Origin: Symbiodinium kawagutii
Lineage: Eukaryota > Sar > Dinophyceae > Suessiales > Symbiodiniaceae
Assembly: GCA_009767595.1 (NCBI GenBank)
Contig: VSDK01026163.1
Coordinates: forward strand, 62,001 to 126,000
Direction: 5' to 3'
Length of the DNA stretch: 64,000 nt
Part shown: piece by piece, positions 12,478 to 22,946 of the stretch
Layout of the letters: every line of letters starts with the position of its first letter
Numbering within the stretch: position 1 is the stretch's first letter
Notes under the pieces: generated by a model
Told to the model about the DNA's origin: nothing
Seen by the model: the letters and a program-made list of their open reading frames with translations, nothing else
The model's database searches: none
Program-made: the position numbers and the translations under genes

Positions 12478-12578
12478 ACAGTTTTGACCCCTCCAAATCG
12501 ATCTGCTGCAAAGCTGCGGATCTGATGCCCTCACATCCACCCTGGCGGATGCGTAGCCAGGAAAGGTGGTCTTGGCAG
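12478..12578 (-). CDS. possible exon
   Basis: After a CAACAG| acceptor the frame reads MGCQDHLSWLRIRQGGCEG then IRSAALQQIDLEGSKLL. Two Cys 14 residues apart; no family recognised. Confidence 0.35.
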
Positions 12579-12720
12579 CCCATCTGTTGAGCAATGCAAA
12601 ATGGAGATACGAATGGTACTATTACGACCAATTCCCACCCTTTGCCCGCAAACTTACAAGTGCACAACCCTCAGATTCCTGCGCAGGCCCGCTGTTTTTT
12701 GCTTCTCATCCGAAAAACTG

Positions 12721-12800
12721 TAAACCCTAAACCTCAAACCCTAAAACCCTGAACCCTAAAACCCTAAAAACCTAAATCCTAAAACCATAAACTGTAAACC
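12721..12800. repeat. degenerate telomere-like CCCTAAA tract
   Basis: About ten imperfect copies of CCCTAAA/CCTAAAA. TTTAGGG is the repeat of plant and dinoflagellate telomeres. With sequence continuing on both sides, this is an interstitial relic rather than a chromosome end. Confidence 0.75.
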
Positions 12801-12809
12801 ACAAAGTCC

Positions 12810-13560
12810 TAAAGCACAAATCGCTGCGTATAGCCAACGTTTTCGGAATTTCTCCAAGTTGCTGAGTGTTATACTGTGGTACAATGTTCAAGTTTCCCAG
12901 GCAAAGGGTGGGAATTGCGCGTACTATTACCGTTACGTTTCTCCATGGTCAGAAGTAGGGTTTTCTCCGTTAAGGGATGGTGGTGGGTACAGCAACTCGT
13001 GGCATAGACCCTCAAAATGAACAAGTCATTGATAATTGATGATAATTGCCCGTTGTCTACTCATTGGCTTATGACAGGAGATCCCTAGTATTCCTTCGCA
13101 GTCGTTTTGATCACTATGTAGAGGTTCTCATCCACCACTTATGAGGAGTAACCCTACCACACACCAACTGTTGTAACCATGGTCAATTTGTTTCTCATCA
13201 ACCAATCGAAGGTATGTGGAGTTCCTTGCAATGAAATCAAGCAGGACAGCCACGATGATAATTCACACTGGTAAATATCGGTCCTTTCTCGCTACAATTT
13301 TGGCCAAGTGAAATCCTCTACAGAAATTGTCTACAGCCCAACTTAGCTGTGGTCAATCGGACTCAGTGGACTACTTGCGTACACTACAACACATACATAA
13401 CTCGCATATATCACATATCCAACAAATGTATAAGACTAAGAACCCGTGTATATATATAGTATAATATGATTTAGATTTGCTTGAATAGATATATGTAATA
13501 TAAATATATCTGTGTATATAAAATATTTGTATGAATATATTTTCTTTGTATTCAAAGTAT
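12810..13560. other. non-coding stretch
   Basis: Introns or spacer, with an AT-rich (TATATA) segment at about 13440-13545. No exon supported. Confidence 0.45.
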
Positions 13561-13572
13561 ATTTGTTCAACC

Positions 13573-13735
13573 GAAAGTCTCAGGAGGACCCCTGGTGACT
13601 TGACCACCGGTGCCACTCGGGTTTTCCCCTGCCTCTGAGCGGGCGCTGCTAAAACCACAGGCGTCAGCACTGACAGCAGTTGCAGGTAGACCTGCCGCGT
13701 GAGACATGGGGTGCTGTGGGTCACGACCTAAAGAA
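13573..13735 (-). CDS. possible exon, two frames open
   Basis: A GC-rich island in AT-rich DNA. One frame reads SLGRDPQHPMSHAAG then LPATAVSADACGFSS; another reads VYLQLLSVLTPVVLAAP. A GTTGAA donor lies at the low end. The frame is undecided. Confidence 0.3.
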
Positions 13736-13759
13736 CCAGAAAGCATCTCCAATTGTTCC

Positions 13760-15035
13760 GGTCAGTTCCAGGGGCAAATTCGACCCTACGACCTTCTTTC
13801 TTTAGGTCATGAGGTGCTTTCTGTTTCTTTTTCGACTAAATCGGTGATGAAAGTTCCAGTAGACAGATCGGTCCAACCATGGTGATTGTTTCACGGATGC
13901 CTTCTCTAGACAAATAATCACTACGGGCAAATGTTGGCATCCATTTGTAACGGTTGCCCAGTAGCTATGGCTATTTTCAGTGTATTCAAATGTAATGCTT
14001 TGAGCTCTTTAAAGCCAAATCACCGAACGGCTGAAACGAATCGTGACATATGGTGACACAATGACGAACTGCTGGGTGGTTTCACCGTATTCATCGCTGA
14101 TCATCAATTCACGTTTTTCGCACAAACCCAAATCTTCTTTTTGCTGGTTTTAGCACGGTTCCTCACAACAAACACAGGAAAATCATCTTTTTCAAATCTT
14201 CAGCTTGTTGATTCCAACTCTTGGTTTCTGCTGGTTTTTGTTGGTTCTGAACCCAACTCGAGAACAACAAAAACCAAAAAACGCCAAGTTGTTGGTTGAA
14301 AACTTGGTTGCTTTTTGTTGGTTCTGAAAAAAATACTGAAGTTTTCAGTTGGGGACTCAAACTCGTTGGCAGGCCTCATGCCCGGAATCGCCAACGTCGA
14401 CTTCGATACCTGCTGCGCAGCTTGGGTGGGCAGCCTGCCATCAAGAAACAACAATTGCAATGGTAAACCAATATGTTTGTTTATAATCGTCATTGGCTAA
14501 TAACATTACAAGTATAAAGTTCAAGTCTATATTTAGTTGAAGATCATAATCATATTTAATAAACATTCTTATCACAGTACCGACAGTACCAATGGTCACG
14601 ATGATCTCGAGTAACACAACATTTTATCGCATTTCTGTTAAGCGACATTTCTGAAATTGTTTGTTGATATCAATAATAGATGATCCGCAACAATAGTTTT
14701 GATAATAACATCGGCACTGTCTCTTCACCGAATCAACCAGGATCGGATCCCAACAAATGTGATCAGCCACGAATGAAAGAACTTGATGACTTTCGGAATG
14801 ACCTCAACGACCAATCGCTTCTCAGTTGAAATGGCCTGCCCCATCAGCATCCACACAAAGTCCTGGGCAGCTGCTTGGTTTCAAGATCTCTGGGAGTTCC
14901 AAAGGCATGGGAGGCCATGATCCCAAACCCCCTTCTGCACTTGCAAGGATGGACTAACCCTCTAGGTGTCAATGGTCAAAACATGTCAATACCAACCTTT
15001 CCGAAAACAGGTTTGGCCGGACAAAGGTGCCTAAT
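13760..15035. other. mostly non-coding
   Basis: No firm exon. One GC-rich spot at 14370-14455 could encode an A-like piece (AAGIEVDVGDSGHEACQR) before a GTTTGA donor, but other frames are open too. Confidence 0.35.
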
Positions 15036-15039
15036 CCGT

Positions 15040-15236
15040 TCATCCTGGGGCACCAGCTGGGGCGCTAGCTGGGGCACCCTGGGTCACTGCAGCTGAGGAT
15101 CTGAAGTACCGACCCAACAGCAGATCGGTGGTGTTCAGATAGGTCCTAGCCACGGCCATGGTCCCTTTCCGGTAACGTGCTTTCCTTTTTCTGTACATGG
15201 GGCTGTAAATAGTTGTACCACCAAACAAGAGTGAGT
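15040..15236 (-). CDS. terminal exon, basic C-terminal tail
   Basis: Acceptor ATTCAG|AC opens a 197-nt exon ending at TGA (15042-15040). It reads SLLFGGTTIYSPMYRKRK then ARYRKGTMAVARTYL and ends in an Ala/Pro-rich TQGAPASAPAGAPG. The RKRKARYRK cluster suits the cytoplasmic side of a membrane protein, but no membrane helix is in this exon. It lies just downstream of the Ser/Thr exon array and may end that gene. Confidence 0.5.
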
Positions 15237-15409
15237 CTGAATGCCATACCAAGAATCTACAGCTTGCTTTTAACCACTCTTATGTTGGACTGTAACTCAA
15301 AAGGCGTGAAGATGTTTTACGGGAAGAAAACATCAAACAACCAAATTAACGCTACTTTCACTGCATTCTCATATCATGAATGATGACCATGACCATACCA
15401 TGACATATT

Positions 15410-15474
15410 TACCAGGGTAGAGGTACCAGGGTAGAAGTACCAGGGTAGAGATAGCAGGGTAGAACTACCAGGGG
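15410..15474. repeat. 15-bp tandem repeat, four copies
   Basis: Unit TACCAGGGTAGARG repeats imperfectly four times in an intron or spacer. Confidence 0.85.
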
Positions 15475-15504
15475 TGCTTAGTTGGCTGAGGCCAACTTGG
15501 TTCC

Positions 15505-15640
15505 ACTCCTCAACTGCGATGTTTTGATCTTTGCTGCCCAAGTGACGTCCACTGGGACAATGAAGTGCTGTTCTCCAGCAGTGCTTCTTCCGTACGAGTC
15601 ACACCCGCCTGAAGCTCAACGACAGATTTCCAACCACAAA
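15505..15640 (-). CDS. possible exon
   Basis: The frame is open with WKSVVELQAGVTRTEEALLE then NSTSLSQWTSLGQQ, between the Ser/Thr exons and the tail exon. No family recognised; boundaries uncertain. Confidence 0.3.
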
Positions 15641-15886
15641 TCGAAGTCTGGGCCATACAAGGAACAGAAGAGGCTTCACACTGGAACTGCTGTCTCAAGT
15701 TCAAGAAAGCATGATCAAAAGAAATGATACAATCTAAGTAATAAGCATAAACGCATATCTATTCTATGTAATATGTATTATTCTGTATTAGAATGTATTA
15801 TTTATGTATAAGAATATATTAGATGATGATATGTAGCAGCGTAGCATGCAGTGGCTCTTCTCCCCAGTTTCTCGTGTGCTGTGTGC

Positions 15887-16021
15887 CTCCAACGTGGTGC
15901 TTGAAGTGGTGGAGGTGAAGCTCGTCGTGCTCGAACTCGTGGAACTGAAACTCGTTGTGCTCGAAGTCGTCGACGTCAAAGTCGTAGACGTCGAAGTCAA
16001 AGTCGTAGACGTCGTAGACGT
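15887..16021 (-). CDS. Ser/Thr-rich linker exon 1 (45 codons)
   Basis: Acceptor CTCAG|ACG; the frame is almost only Thr and Ser with scattered Leu/Phe (TSTTSTTLTSTSTTLTSTT..., ending TTLE). The length is a multiple of three (phase 0-0). The frame-consistent end is GAG|GCACAC, a GC donor; a GT alternative lies 7 nt inside. Likely an O-glycosylated stalk segment. Confidence 0.7.
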
Positions 16022-16108
16022 CTGAGGAGACACACGGACGGCTTTGGCATACGACAACACATGAAGTCAACAACATGTCATGAACATAAGTCATGAACAC
16101 ATCCTGTC

Positions 16109-16174
16109 CTTGGAAGTTGAAGTGATGGTTCTGCTGGTGGAGGAAGTTGTGACCGTGCTGGAAGTGGTCGAGGT
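16109..16174 (-). CDS. Ser/Thr-rich linker exon 2 (22 codons)
   Basis: Acceptor GCGCAG|ACC; TSTTSSTVTTSSTSRTITST then SK. At the position where paralogous exons end in K| with GT or GC, this copy reads AAG|GACAGG, a GA donor, which gives exactly 66 nt. A GT 8 nt further would break the phase-0 pattern. Confidence 0.65.
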
Positions 16175-16502
16175 CTGCGCACCAACCGGCACTGGTCATA
16201 GCTTTGGTTCCAAAGCCGGGGAAATGCATTGAAAATGCATTGAAATGAATGAACGAGAGTTAAGTGATGAAAAGGCAACAAAAATTGAATTCCAAAATTC
16301 GAGTCTAAAAGGATGATGGATTGCTTGGAAGTTGGCTTTGGGAGGCTTCTACGCACGCAACACAAACACACAATGCTGTGTTGAAATTTGCAGAAGTTCT
16401 TCCAGTCTGTTTCTATTTCAGCAATTTGCAATTTTGCACTGGAAGAATTAGAAGTTCCTCTTTTTCCGCAATTTTTTTCAGATCCTCTAAGTTGCACCGC
16501 AC

Positions 16503-16649
16503 CTTTGTCGTGGAAGTCGAAGTGGTGGAGCTCGAAGTGGTGGAACTCGACGTTGTGGAGCTCGAAGTAGTGGAGCTGGAACTTGTAGAACTCGAAGTCG
16601 TCGAGGTTGAACTCGAAGTGGTCGAAATCGTAGACGTTGTCGTGGATGT
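16503..16649 (-). CDS. Ser/Thr-rich linker exon 3 (49 codons)
   Basis: Acceptor CTCAG|ACA to donor AAAG|GTGCGG, 147 nt, phase 0-0. The product is Ser and Thr apart from one Ile and the closing Lys. Canonical GT-AG ends anchor the alignment of the other exons. Confidence 0.75.
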
Positions 16650-17078
16650 CTGAGGCGGTTCACTCGCCACAAAAAACATGAAACATCTCACATTTTTTGG
16701 TCAAGTAATGTGAAGTATTTCACCCTCGTCTCCTCTTCTCTTCTCTTTCTTCTCTTCTTGCGAAGTAGCATGTAGGTAAAAGGAAGTAGACAGTGCTTCG
16801 TACATAGTAGGTATTGGTCGTAGTAGCGGCAGGGCGTACAATTTGGGATCTTGGAAAATGTGTTGGATTAATTAGGGGTCTTCTGTCCCTGTACTCAGGG
16901 GGTTCCAAGTCTCTTAGGAGGTACTAGAAGAGAGAATACTTAGACTATTTTAGAAGAGTTGATTGTTAGAATAGTGAGAATCTCTTAGAAAAGAACACAG
17001 ATTCTTTTGACATTTTTTTAAAATGAGTCTAACTATGCAATTCTGTTCAAAATAGTGAAAGCTGTTGGTGTCACCAGC

Positions 17079-17144
17079 CTCAGAGGTGGTGGAGTCGGTG
17101 ATGCTGCTCGAAGTAGTGGTGAAAGTGCTGGAAGTTGACGAGGT
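17079..17144 (-). CDS. Ser/Thr-rich linker exon 4 (22 codons)
   Basis: Acceptor GTGCAG|ACC; TSSTSSTFTTTSSSITDSTT then SE. The phase-0 end is GAG|GCTGGT (GC donor), giving 66 nt; a GT 4 nt further would leave one extra base. Confidence 0.7.
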
Positions 17145-17439
17145 CTGCACCGCGGGTGCTGTGGGTGCGGGTGCTGGAAGCCCATTTGGACCGCGGCTTT
17201 CCCCTTCGGAATGGAGAACAACTGAAGACAAAAAGATCGAATGTATAGATCTAATTTATATAGATCTATATCATATCATAAATCCCGCTTTAGAAGGCAT
17301 GAATGAGCACAAATGACTCTTGAGTCATACAAATGCAATCTTCCTACAAGTACTCTAAGCCACCAAAACGGAACATCAGGAAGACATTCCTTTCCTCACA
17401 ACTGAGTCCAGTGAACCATTAGGAGAGACTCAGAAAAGC

Positions 17440-17529
17440 CTGCGTGGTGGAGCTACTTGTCGTGCTGCTGGAAGATACCGTGCTTGTTGAGGTGGACGAT
17501 GTGGTGAAGGTGGTGGATGTACTCGATGT
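17440..17529 (-). CDS. Ser/Thr-rich linker exon 5 (30 codons)
   Basis: Acceptor GGCCAG|ACA; starts TSSTSTTFTTSSTSTSTV and ends STTQ at CAG|GCTTTT (GC donor), 90 nt, phase 0-0. Near-identical to exon 6. Confidence 0.7.
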
Positions 17530-17908
17530 CTGGCCGAAGAAAACTTGAGCAGAAAGGGAGGACGTTGGTAGCTCGCTCGATGAGATCTTGGTGGCTTCTG
17601 ATTCTCGCAAGTTCCGAATAACTAAACCAGGAGAGAATCAGTAAGCAGCATAATACAGAAACATAAAGCTGTTTGGCAGGTCCCTGCGCACCATGAGCGC
17701 TGACCATGATAGAGTGCAAACAATAAGACGCCCGAAGTTGCAAATCATTGAAAGTCAAACGGCAGTGTGTGGACATGGAAAAAAATCAGAATGGAAAATG
17801 GAGAGCGTGAACATGGCAACATGCAAAGAATGGTTTCCTCTCCACCCAGACCGCTACATGGATGGTAAACATCTTTCTTCAGCTGTGACTTTGGTAGCCA
17901 TCGGTGAC

Positions 17909-17998
17909 CTCGGTTGTGGAAGTACGAGTCGTGCTGCTGGAAGATACTGTGCTTGTCGAGGTGGCTGTTGTGGTGAAGGTGCTGGATGTACTCGATGT
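17909..17998 (-). CDS. Ser/Thr-rich linker exon 6 (30 codons)
   Basis: Acceptor GGCCAG|ACA; starts TSSTSSTFTTTATSTSTV and ends TSTTE at GAG|GTCACC (GT donor), 90 nt. Closely matches exon 5 in length and sequence, a recent duplicate. Confidence 0.75.
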
Positions 17999-18489
17999 CT
18001 GGCCGAAGAAAGCATGGCCAAGCATGGCCAAGGGTCAATGTGACGCATGTGACGTATCATGATGCATCACATGTGACCCCAGGAACAGGATCACCTGCAA
18101 CCCTCCAGACATAATTCATATATGACCTAACCTGGTTGGGATCAGGTCAGCTCAACAGGGTAGGCAAACACAAACCTTCTACGGGCGTCCACAAAGCCCC
18201 AAAGATAGTCGCGCCAGCGCACTGCCCACACAACGACGCCAACTCAACTTCTCAGGGTCGCAAACTATCTCTCACAATTCCTCCCCACAGCACAAACGAC
18301 CACTCTGCGACACACTATTTACAGCCCCAATCATTACGCCCACTAACGATCCACACACCCAGATTCTACAGCCACTCTTGGTCTTCCTGCCACAGAAATG
18401 GCCCCTACTGAGACACACACGGACATATGTCCCTGCATCCTGCCAAATGTCTGTAGAGGCTATCCAATAGGTTTTAGGGTCACAAGCTA

Positions 18490-19030
18490 TCCGTCATCCC
18501 AGTGAGATCTTAGTGACTTCTGGATCCGTTGGAAAATTGTTACTCAAAATGCGGAGAGAATCCAGTAAACATATCATATGCACATCTTCTTTCAGAAATC
18601 TAACACGAAACTGTTTAGCAAGTCCCTTCGCACTCAGCACCTTGAGTGCAAACAATGAGAGGTGACTCTTCCACTTCACTCTCCACTGCTGTTGGACATT
18701 TGTTCGTCAAACATGCACCCGGGCCCTCCCTGCAAACACTGCTTTATAGGAAGTAACTTTTCAAGCTGCGAATCATTGCAAGTCAAGCAGCAGCGTGTGG
18801 ACATCATGGAAAGAAACTATAATCGAAAATAGCCTCTGTGCAACCCAGACCTAAAAAACATGTATCTTACCTTCATGGAAAACCTGTTCTTTACCCTCAG
18901 CTGTGACTTCTGGGACCTTCGTTGCAGAGGTACTTGTTGTACTGCTGGAAGATACTGTGCTTGTTGTGCTGGACGCTGTGGTGGAGGTGCTGGATGTGCT
19001 TGATGTTGTCAATGTGCTCGATGTCTGGCA
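18490..19030. repeat. segmental duplicate of 17560-18010 (exon plus intron)
   Basis: Intron text as well as exon is shared with 17560-18010: TGAGATCTT..GTG.CTTCTG, GAGAGAATC.AGTAA, AATCATTG.AAGTCAA.C.GC..TGTGTGGACAT and the region before the Ser/Thr exon. This points to tandem duplication of whole exon-intron units. Confidence 0.7.
18917..19024 (-). CDS. Ser/Thr-rich linker exon 7 (36 codons)
   Basis: Acceptor TGCCAG|ACA to donor AAG|GTCCCA, 108 nt, phase 0-0. Starts TSSTLTTSSTSSTSTT and ends STSATK. Confidence 0.75.
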
Positions 19031-19399
19031 GAGAACAAATTGCTCAAACTGAAATTCACAATCTCTTCTCTTCAGCTCTTCTTCTTCTCTTCCCTCCTGA
19101 TGAAATTCATCTTCTCTCCTCTTCTCTCCTTCTCCAAACCCATCATGCCCGGAAGCAACTCTTGAATACCACGCACATCTGAGCCCTCTCAAGTACAATA
19201 TCCTATGAAACCAAAGGACGAAAGTCCTTTCTGCGAAGTGTGCGACATCCAAAGCACACCTTTATTGAGGCCGCCTTTTCTCATCTTTTCTCGTCTTGGA
19301 GTTATGAAGAAAGTTCTTGAAAAAAATGAATGAATGATTTAATGATTTTGCAAATCCAAAATTCAGGGATTCTCTGGTCTCTCTCAACAAGGTTCGAGC

Positions 19400-19451
19400 C
19401 TTGGTCGTGCTGGATGTCGTGACCGTCACCGTGGTGGATGTTACCACCTCA
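19400..19451 (-). CDS. Ser/Thr-rich linker exon 8 (short)
   Basis: Acceptor CTGCAG|T (phase 2), 17 codons EVVTSTTVTVTTSSTTK, ending AAG|GCTCGA (GC donor). First of the array in transcription order; Val-containing rather than pure Ser/Thr. Confidence 0.6.
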
Positions 19452-19469
19452 CTGCAGGTGAGGTGCCCG

Positions 19470-20430
19470 TGGAGATTGGTGCTCCTTTCATGCACTTCTC
19501 ATGCCAAGATTTCCCAAGCACCCCTAGCCCTGCCTAGCCCTTCCCCCTTTTCCGCCTTTTCCCCCTTGCCTTTCCTGGTTTTGTCAAATTTTGGGGGCGG
19601 GTTGATACTGGAGGGATTACTGACAAGGGGTATACAAATTTCATGGCTCAACAGTCACCACCAGGACCATGGTCTCACTCGGATCGTCTGACAATCTTCA
19701 CTATTGACTGACCAGCACTCGTGTGTGGTTCATGGCACAGTCCTATTGTCAATTCGATTCTGGGAACCTTGTGGCATTCCCGTTGGTTCTATACAAGTTT
19801 TATGGCACGTTCGCATTGTGGATCCCATTCCTTGTGAAGGACTCTGCCAGGTTTTGGACTGAGGGATCTGCCGGTCGTTCAGTGCAGCGTTCGGCCAAGT
19901 AGACGGTGGTATCCTATCCAGTCGCTGCAGCTTGGACATGCTGCGTGAAAACCCATAGGTGCAGTCCACGAATGGTTGATGTTTCGGTAACCAATCCTTT
20001 TAAAGGTGGACATATTTTCTGAAACAACTTACCACAACCGAGTTTTCACATTTGCTCAGGTGCGTTCAATTTCACAAGTGCCAGAAATCATCTTGAGCCG
20101 CTGACGCTTGAGCAACTGGGACATGTCAGTAAGAACCTGTCAGCTGCCAAAGACCAAGTGTCTTGGCAGTCTCCGTGGTGAAGTTCAGACTTGTTTATCT
20201 AAAGGATTAAGGAGGACACTGCAAGGCAAACTGCAGTCTGCAGCACCCACGGTTTTCACCCAAATCATTTCACTCCGAGATATATCTGGGTGATCCAGTT
20301 TCTTCCTGCTTGTCAATAGATCTTGAGATCAACCTGTTTAGTGAATATAGTAACTTGACCAGATGGTCCACCTTGCTTCCAAGAATTCATTCCAAGAAGC
20401 TCGCTGTGGTCTGGAGGTGTCGCATTTGGC
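19470..20430. other. mostly non-coding
   Basis: Probably intron. A minus frame at 19.8-19.93 kb (TTVYLAERCTERPADPSV) is a weak exon candidate; the flanks are AT-rich. Confidence 0.35.
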
Positions 20431-20435
20431 TGAAC

Positions 20436-20476
20436 CAAGTTGACACCAGAGACGTAGATCTTCAACCCAGTATCGC
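20436..20476 (-). CDS. A-module exon, GDTG strand pair
   Basis: Acceptor TCCAG|GC, then GDTGLKIYVSGVNL to donor GTTCAG (41 nt, phase 1-0). G-D-T-G-L-x-I-Y-V-S-G-V is the consensus second half of module A. The frame stays open on both sides (20361-20522), so a longer exon is possible. Confidence 0.6.
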
Positions 20477-20966
20477 CTGGAAGATACCTCAACAGGAGGT
20501 GACGCATGGAGGCGCCGCCCAAGAATGGGAAACAACAATCCTCTTAGGGCAATATTTGGGAGTACCATCATAGATAATTATGTCAAATCTTATCAACTCC
20601 AAACACAAGGCACAAGCAGTCATTTTTGGAAGACCCTCACATTTCCAACTTCAACCCTGCGGGCAAGCTGCTGTGCCCAACTCATCAAAAAGACAGTCTG
20701 AAAAAACAGGTCCGATTCCAACAATCTGTGATGTCAAAACGGGGTAATCAGAATCGGTCACTGGATGTACAGAGGAAAAAGTGAAACGGGGAAGCCATCT
20801 CAAACCCTTGTGGCTTGGTATGGCGTGGAAAATGTTTCAACAGCTCCAAAATTCTGCGCAAAAACTGGTACAGTAGATGTGACAGCATACCGACATACCC
20901 TGCAGAGCGAGGCCGTGGTTGATTCCTACTGCCATGGCATTTTCGCGTGCGTCATGCTACCCAGTT

Positions 20967-21443
20967 TCATGTTACAACCCGATGTCTTTGATCTGTGGCA
21001 ATACTGGTCTTCGATAAAGAAACGTCCCACTGGACTTCATTGAACTTCATTGAACCAATGAAAAATATGCTAGGGCACGCCGCAAGTGCACTGGTCATGA
21101 ATTGCTCAATAAGGATGCTAAGGCACGGCCCAATGAGATTTGATAGAGCAGTTTGTTTCGCAACATCAAAAGTCAACACGTACACGGACCCTCGGTACCC
21201 AATTTCATCTGAGATCCACAAAAGTAAACCGCCCAGCCATAGCAGGGAAACCGCCATTGGTAGAACTGAGGTTAGCTTCACCTCTGCCAACAACCTCTCA
21301 TCCGAGTTGCAAATGAGCACCGCTGGCCAAGCAGGAAGCTCCATCCAAGCAGTGGATAGCCACATCCTGACAGCATGGGAATGTTGCCAGGGCAGCCCCG
21401 GCCACGCTGCGCCCAAGAAAATGATCAGCTCACAGTAGGACAC
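20967..21443 (-). CDS. long open frame with hydrophobic segments
   Basis: A 158-codon minus frame contains LPMAVSLLWLGGLLLWI, which could span a membrane, and a module-A-like GYRGSVYVLTFDVAKQ. A 147-codon plus frame overlaps. A possible acceptor lies inside (CTCAG|ATGAAATTGG). Coding status unproven. Confidence 0.3.
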   Translation of the reverse strand: MSYCELIIFLGAAWPGLPWQHSHAVRMWLSTAWMELPAWPAVLICNSDERLLAEVKLTSVLPMAVSLLWLGGLLLWISDEIGYRGSVYVLTFDVAKQTALSNLIGPCLSILIEQFMTSALAACPSIFFIGSMKFNEVQWDVSLSKTSIATDQRHRVVT

Positions 21444-21799
21444 TCATAGGAGAATCTTAGAACACTCAACAAGTTTGTTTTGCTACACTCCAAACTGCAA
21501 ATTGTCAAGGCCACAAAAGTTCCGCTTTAGCTTCAAAATGGCATGTGTCAAAAAGATTTGAAATGCTCACCTGAACGTTATGCAAAGTTATCTCCAAATT
21601 TCTACTGGCCAGGAGGTGTACACAAATTCCTCTGATCACGTCGTCCACACAAGGCCACATGTCATTTGCCGTCACTGCAAAAAAACAACAGCTGGTAAAA
21701 CATCTTCAATGATGGTTGATGAGAGTTCTGATGACACTGATGTTGCGCTCATGGCATTTCGATGAAATTCTGTGTTGCTGTGTGTGACCAGTTGTGGCA

Positions 21800-21874
21800 C
21801 CTGGTTTCGACTGCAGCTGTTGCTGTCCCATGAAGCCGCGGTGACTCCACACTGGTCCAAACGCTGCTCGTAAC
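21800..21874 (-). CDS. SRCR domain (copy 1), C-terminal piece
   Basis: Acceptor GCTCAG|GT in phase 1, then YEQRLDQCGVTAASWDSNSC. E-x-x-L-x-x-C followed by an aromatic and a Cys is the SRCR C-terminal signature. It can follow the exon at 22947-23094 in frame, but the spacing from the preceding Cys departs from the family. The low end is not resolved. Confidence 0.5.
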
Positions 21875-21957
21875 CTGAGCGCATCTAAACCCAGCGGTGA
21901 CCTTGGTCAATGGGGGGATCCTTCTGCCAACAGAAGTGGTCACCAATACGAGATGTG

Positions 21958-22000
21958 ACTTGGGGCCCTTGGGCCCTTGGGACCCTTGGGACCCTTGGGG
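21958..22000. repeat. 10-bp GC-rich tandem repeat
   Basis: Four or five copies of CCCTTGGGAC/CCCTTGGGCC. Translated it imitates a collagen-like SQGPKGPK, but no splice context supports coding. Confidence 0.85.
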
Positions 22001-22151
22001 CTGGTTCCCTCCATTGAACAATGCATCAGGGGGGCCTTAGTGGTCCCGTGTGGTGACACAAGTGCATGCTGACACCGCAACCCAGGGTGTTTTGCATGTT
22101 GTCTTTTTGATGAGACAATGTTGTGTGTTTTTGTGAGTGGATGGTTTTTAC

Positions 22152-22320
22152 CTGGGACAATCAGGTCGTATCATGTCCTTTTGGAACTCCAAATCTGACG
22201 AAGCGTAAATTCCTGCATTTTCAGATCCCTGGTTGGTTGATAGTAGCAATTCGAGTGCGTTCGTTCTAGTCGAAACATGTTTAAACCTACTCCAACAAAC
22301 AGCAACGTGCTTTTTGATAC
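22152..22320 (-). CDS. possible exon inside the SRCR copy 1 locus
   Basis: Acceptor CTTCAG|GT and a good donor CCCAG|GTAAAA enclose 55 open codons including GSENAGIYASSDLEFQKDM. Its phases (1-2) do not fit between the SRCR exons, so it may be alternative or spurious. Confidence 0.35.
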
Positions 22321-22609
22321 CTGAAGCGGCCCGGCAGCCAACTTGCATCCACACATCAAGCTGTTGCCAAATGATCCTCGATGCATTTGTTAAACTTCGT
22401 GGATATGATGTGGCTCATCAACCAACAGCTGGTTGTTGGCTGCTTATATTTCCAGCTTCTTAGCATTGATACTCAAGGCATTTGGCAGACTGCCCGGATG
22501 AAGCAACACTCCATTCGCGTTCGCCACGGGACCAACACACTGCAAGTCAGCGAGCCAAATGGGTCCTGCCAACGTCCATGTGAAGAGCTACCAGCAGCAT
22601 TTCCCCATG

Positions 22610-22705
22610 GAAACTATTGGAAAAGCACTGGAAAAGCATTGGGGAAAGTGTTTGGGGAAAGGCTTTGGGGAAAGCCTTCTGGGAAAGCCTTCTGCGAAAG
22701 CGTGG
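22610..22705. repeat. short tandem repeat, GGAAAGCNTT units
   Basis: Seven or so imperfect units (GGAAAAGCATTGG, GGGAAAGCCTTCT) in a probable intron. Confidence 0.8.
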
Positions 22706-22946
22706 GGTTTGGTCACCGGTGATCCCTCAGTCCTGTGCCAACCGGAGCCTCGGTTCCAGGTGTCAACCACCAGGCACCGTTTTCGCTGCGGTCAATCCCT
22801 CAAGTGTCGTTGATTGATGTTGGGCGTCACATTATGATATCATTGATTTGATATCTTCATTTTTGAAGATATGCTGTCAAATCATGAGCATGCTGGACCC
22901 CATCATGGCATAATCCAATGATGTTGACCATGAAAAAATCACCTAC

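Noticed and set aside
12721..12800. A true chromosome end
   Set aside because: The repeat is degenerate and short, with gene-like sequence on both sides.
15819..16229. His/Phe/Gln-rich frame over the Ser/Thr exons
   Set aside because: It is an out-of-frame reading of the Ser/Thr exons, whose frame is fixed by splice sites and repetition.
20995..21438. 147-codon plus-strand open frame
   Set aside because: The minus frame is longer and contains hydrophobic and A-like segments; strand context favours minus. Neither is secure.
21749..22021. Collagen-like SQGPKGPK sequence
   Set aside because: Comes from a 10-bp GC-rich tandem repeat; no splice sites or wider Gly-x-y pattern.
22588..22813. Open frames over GGAAAGCNTT repeats
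   Set aside because: Low-complexity repeat; open in several frames without splice support.
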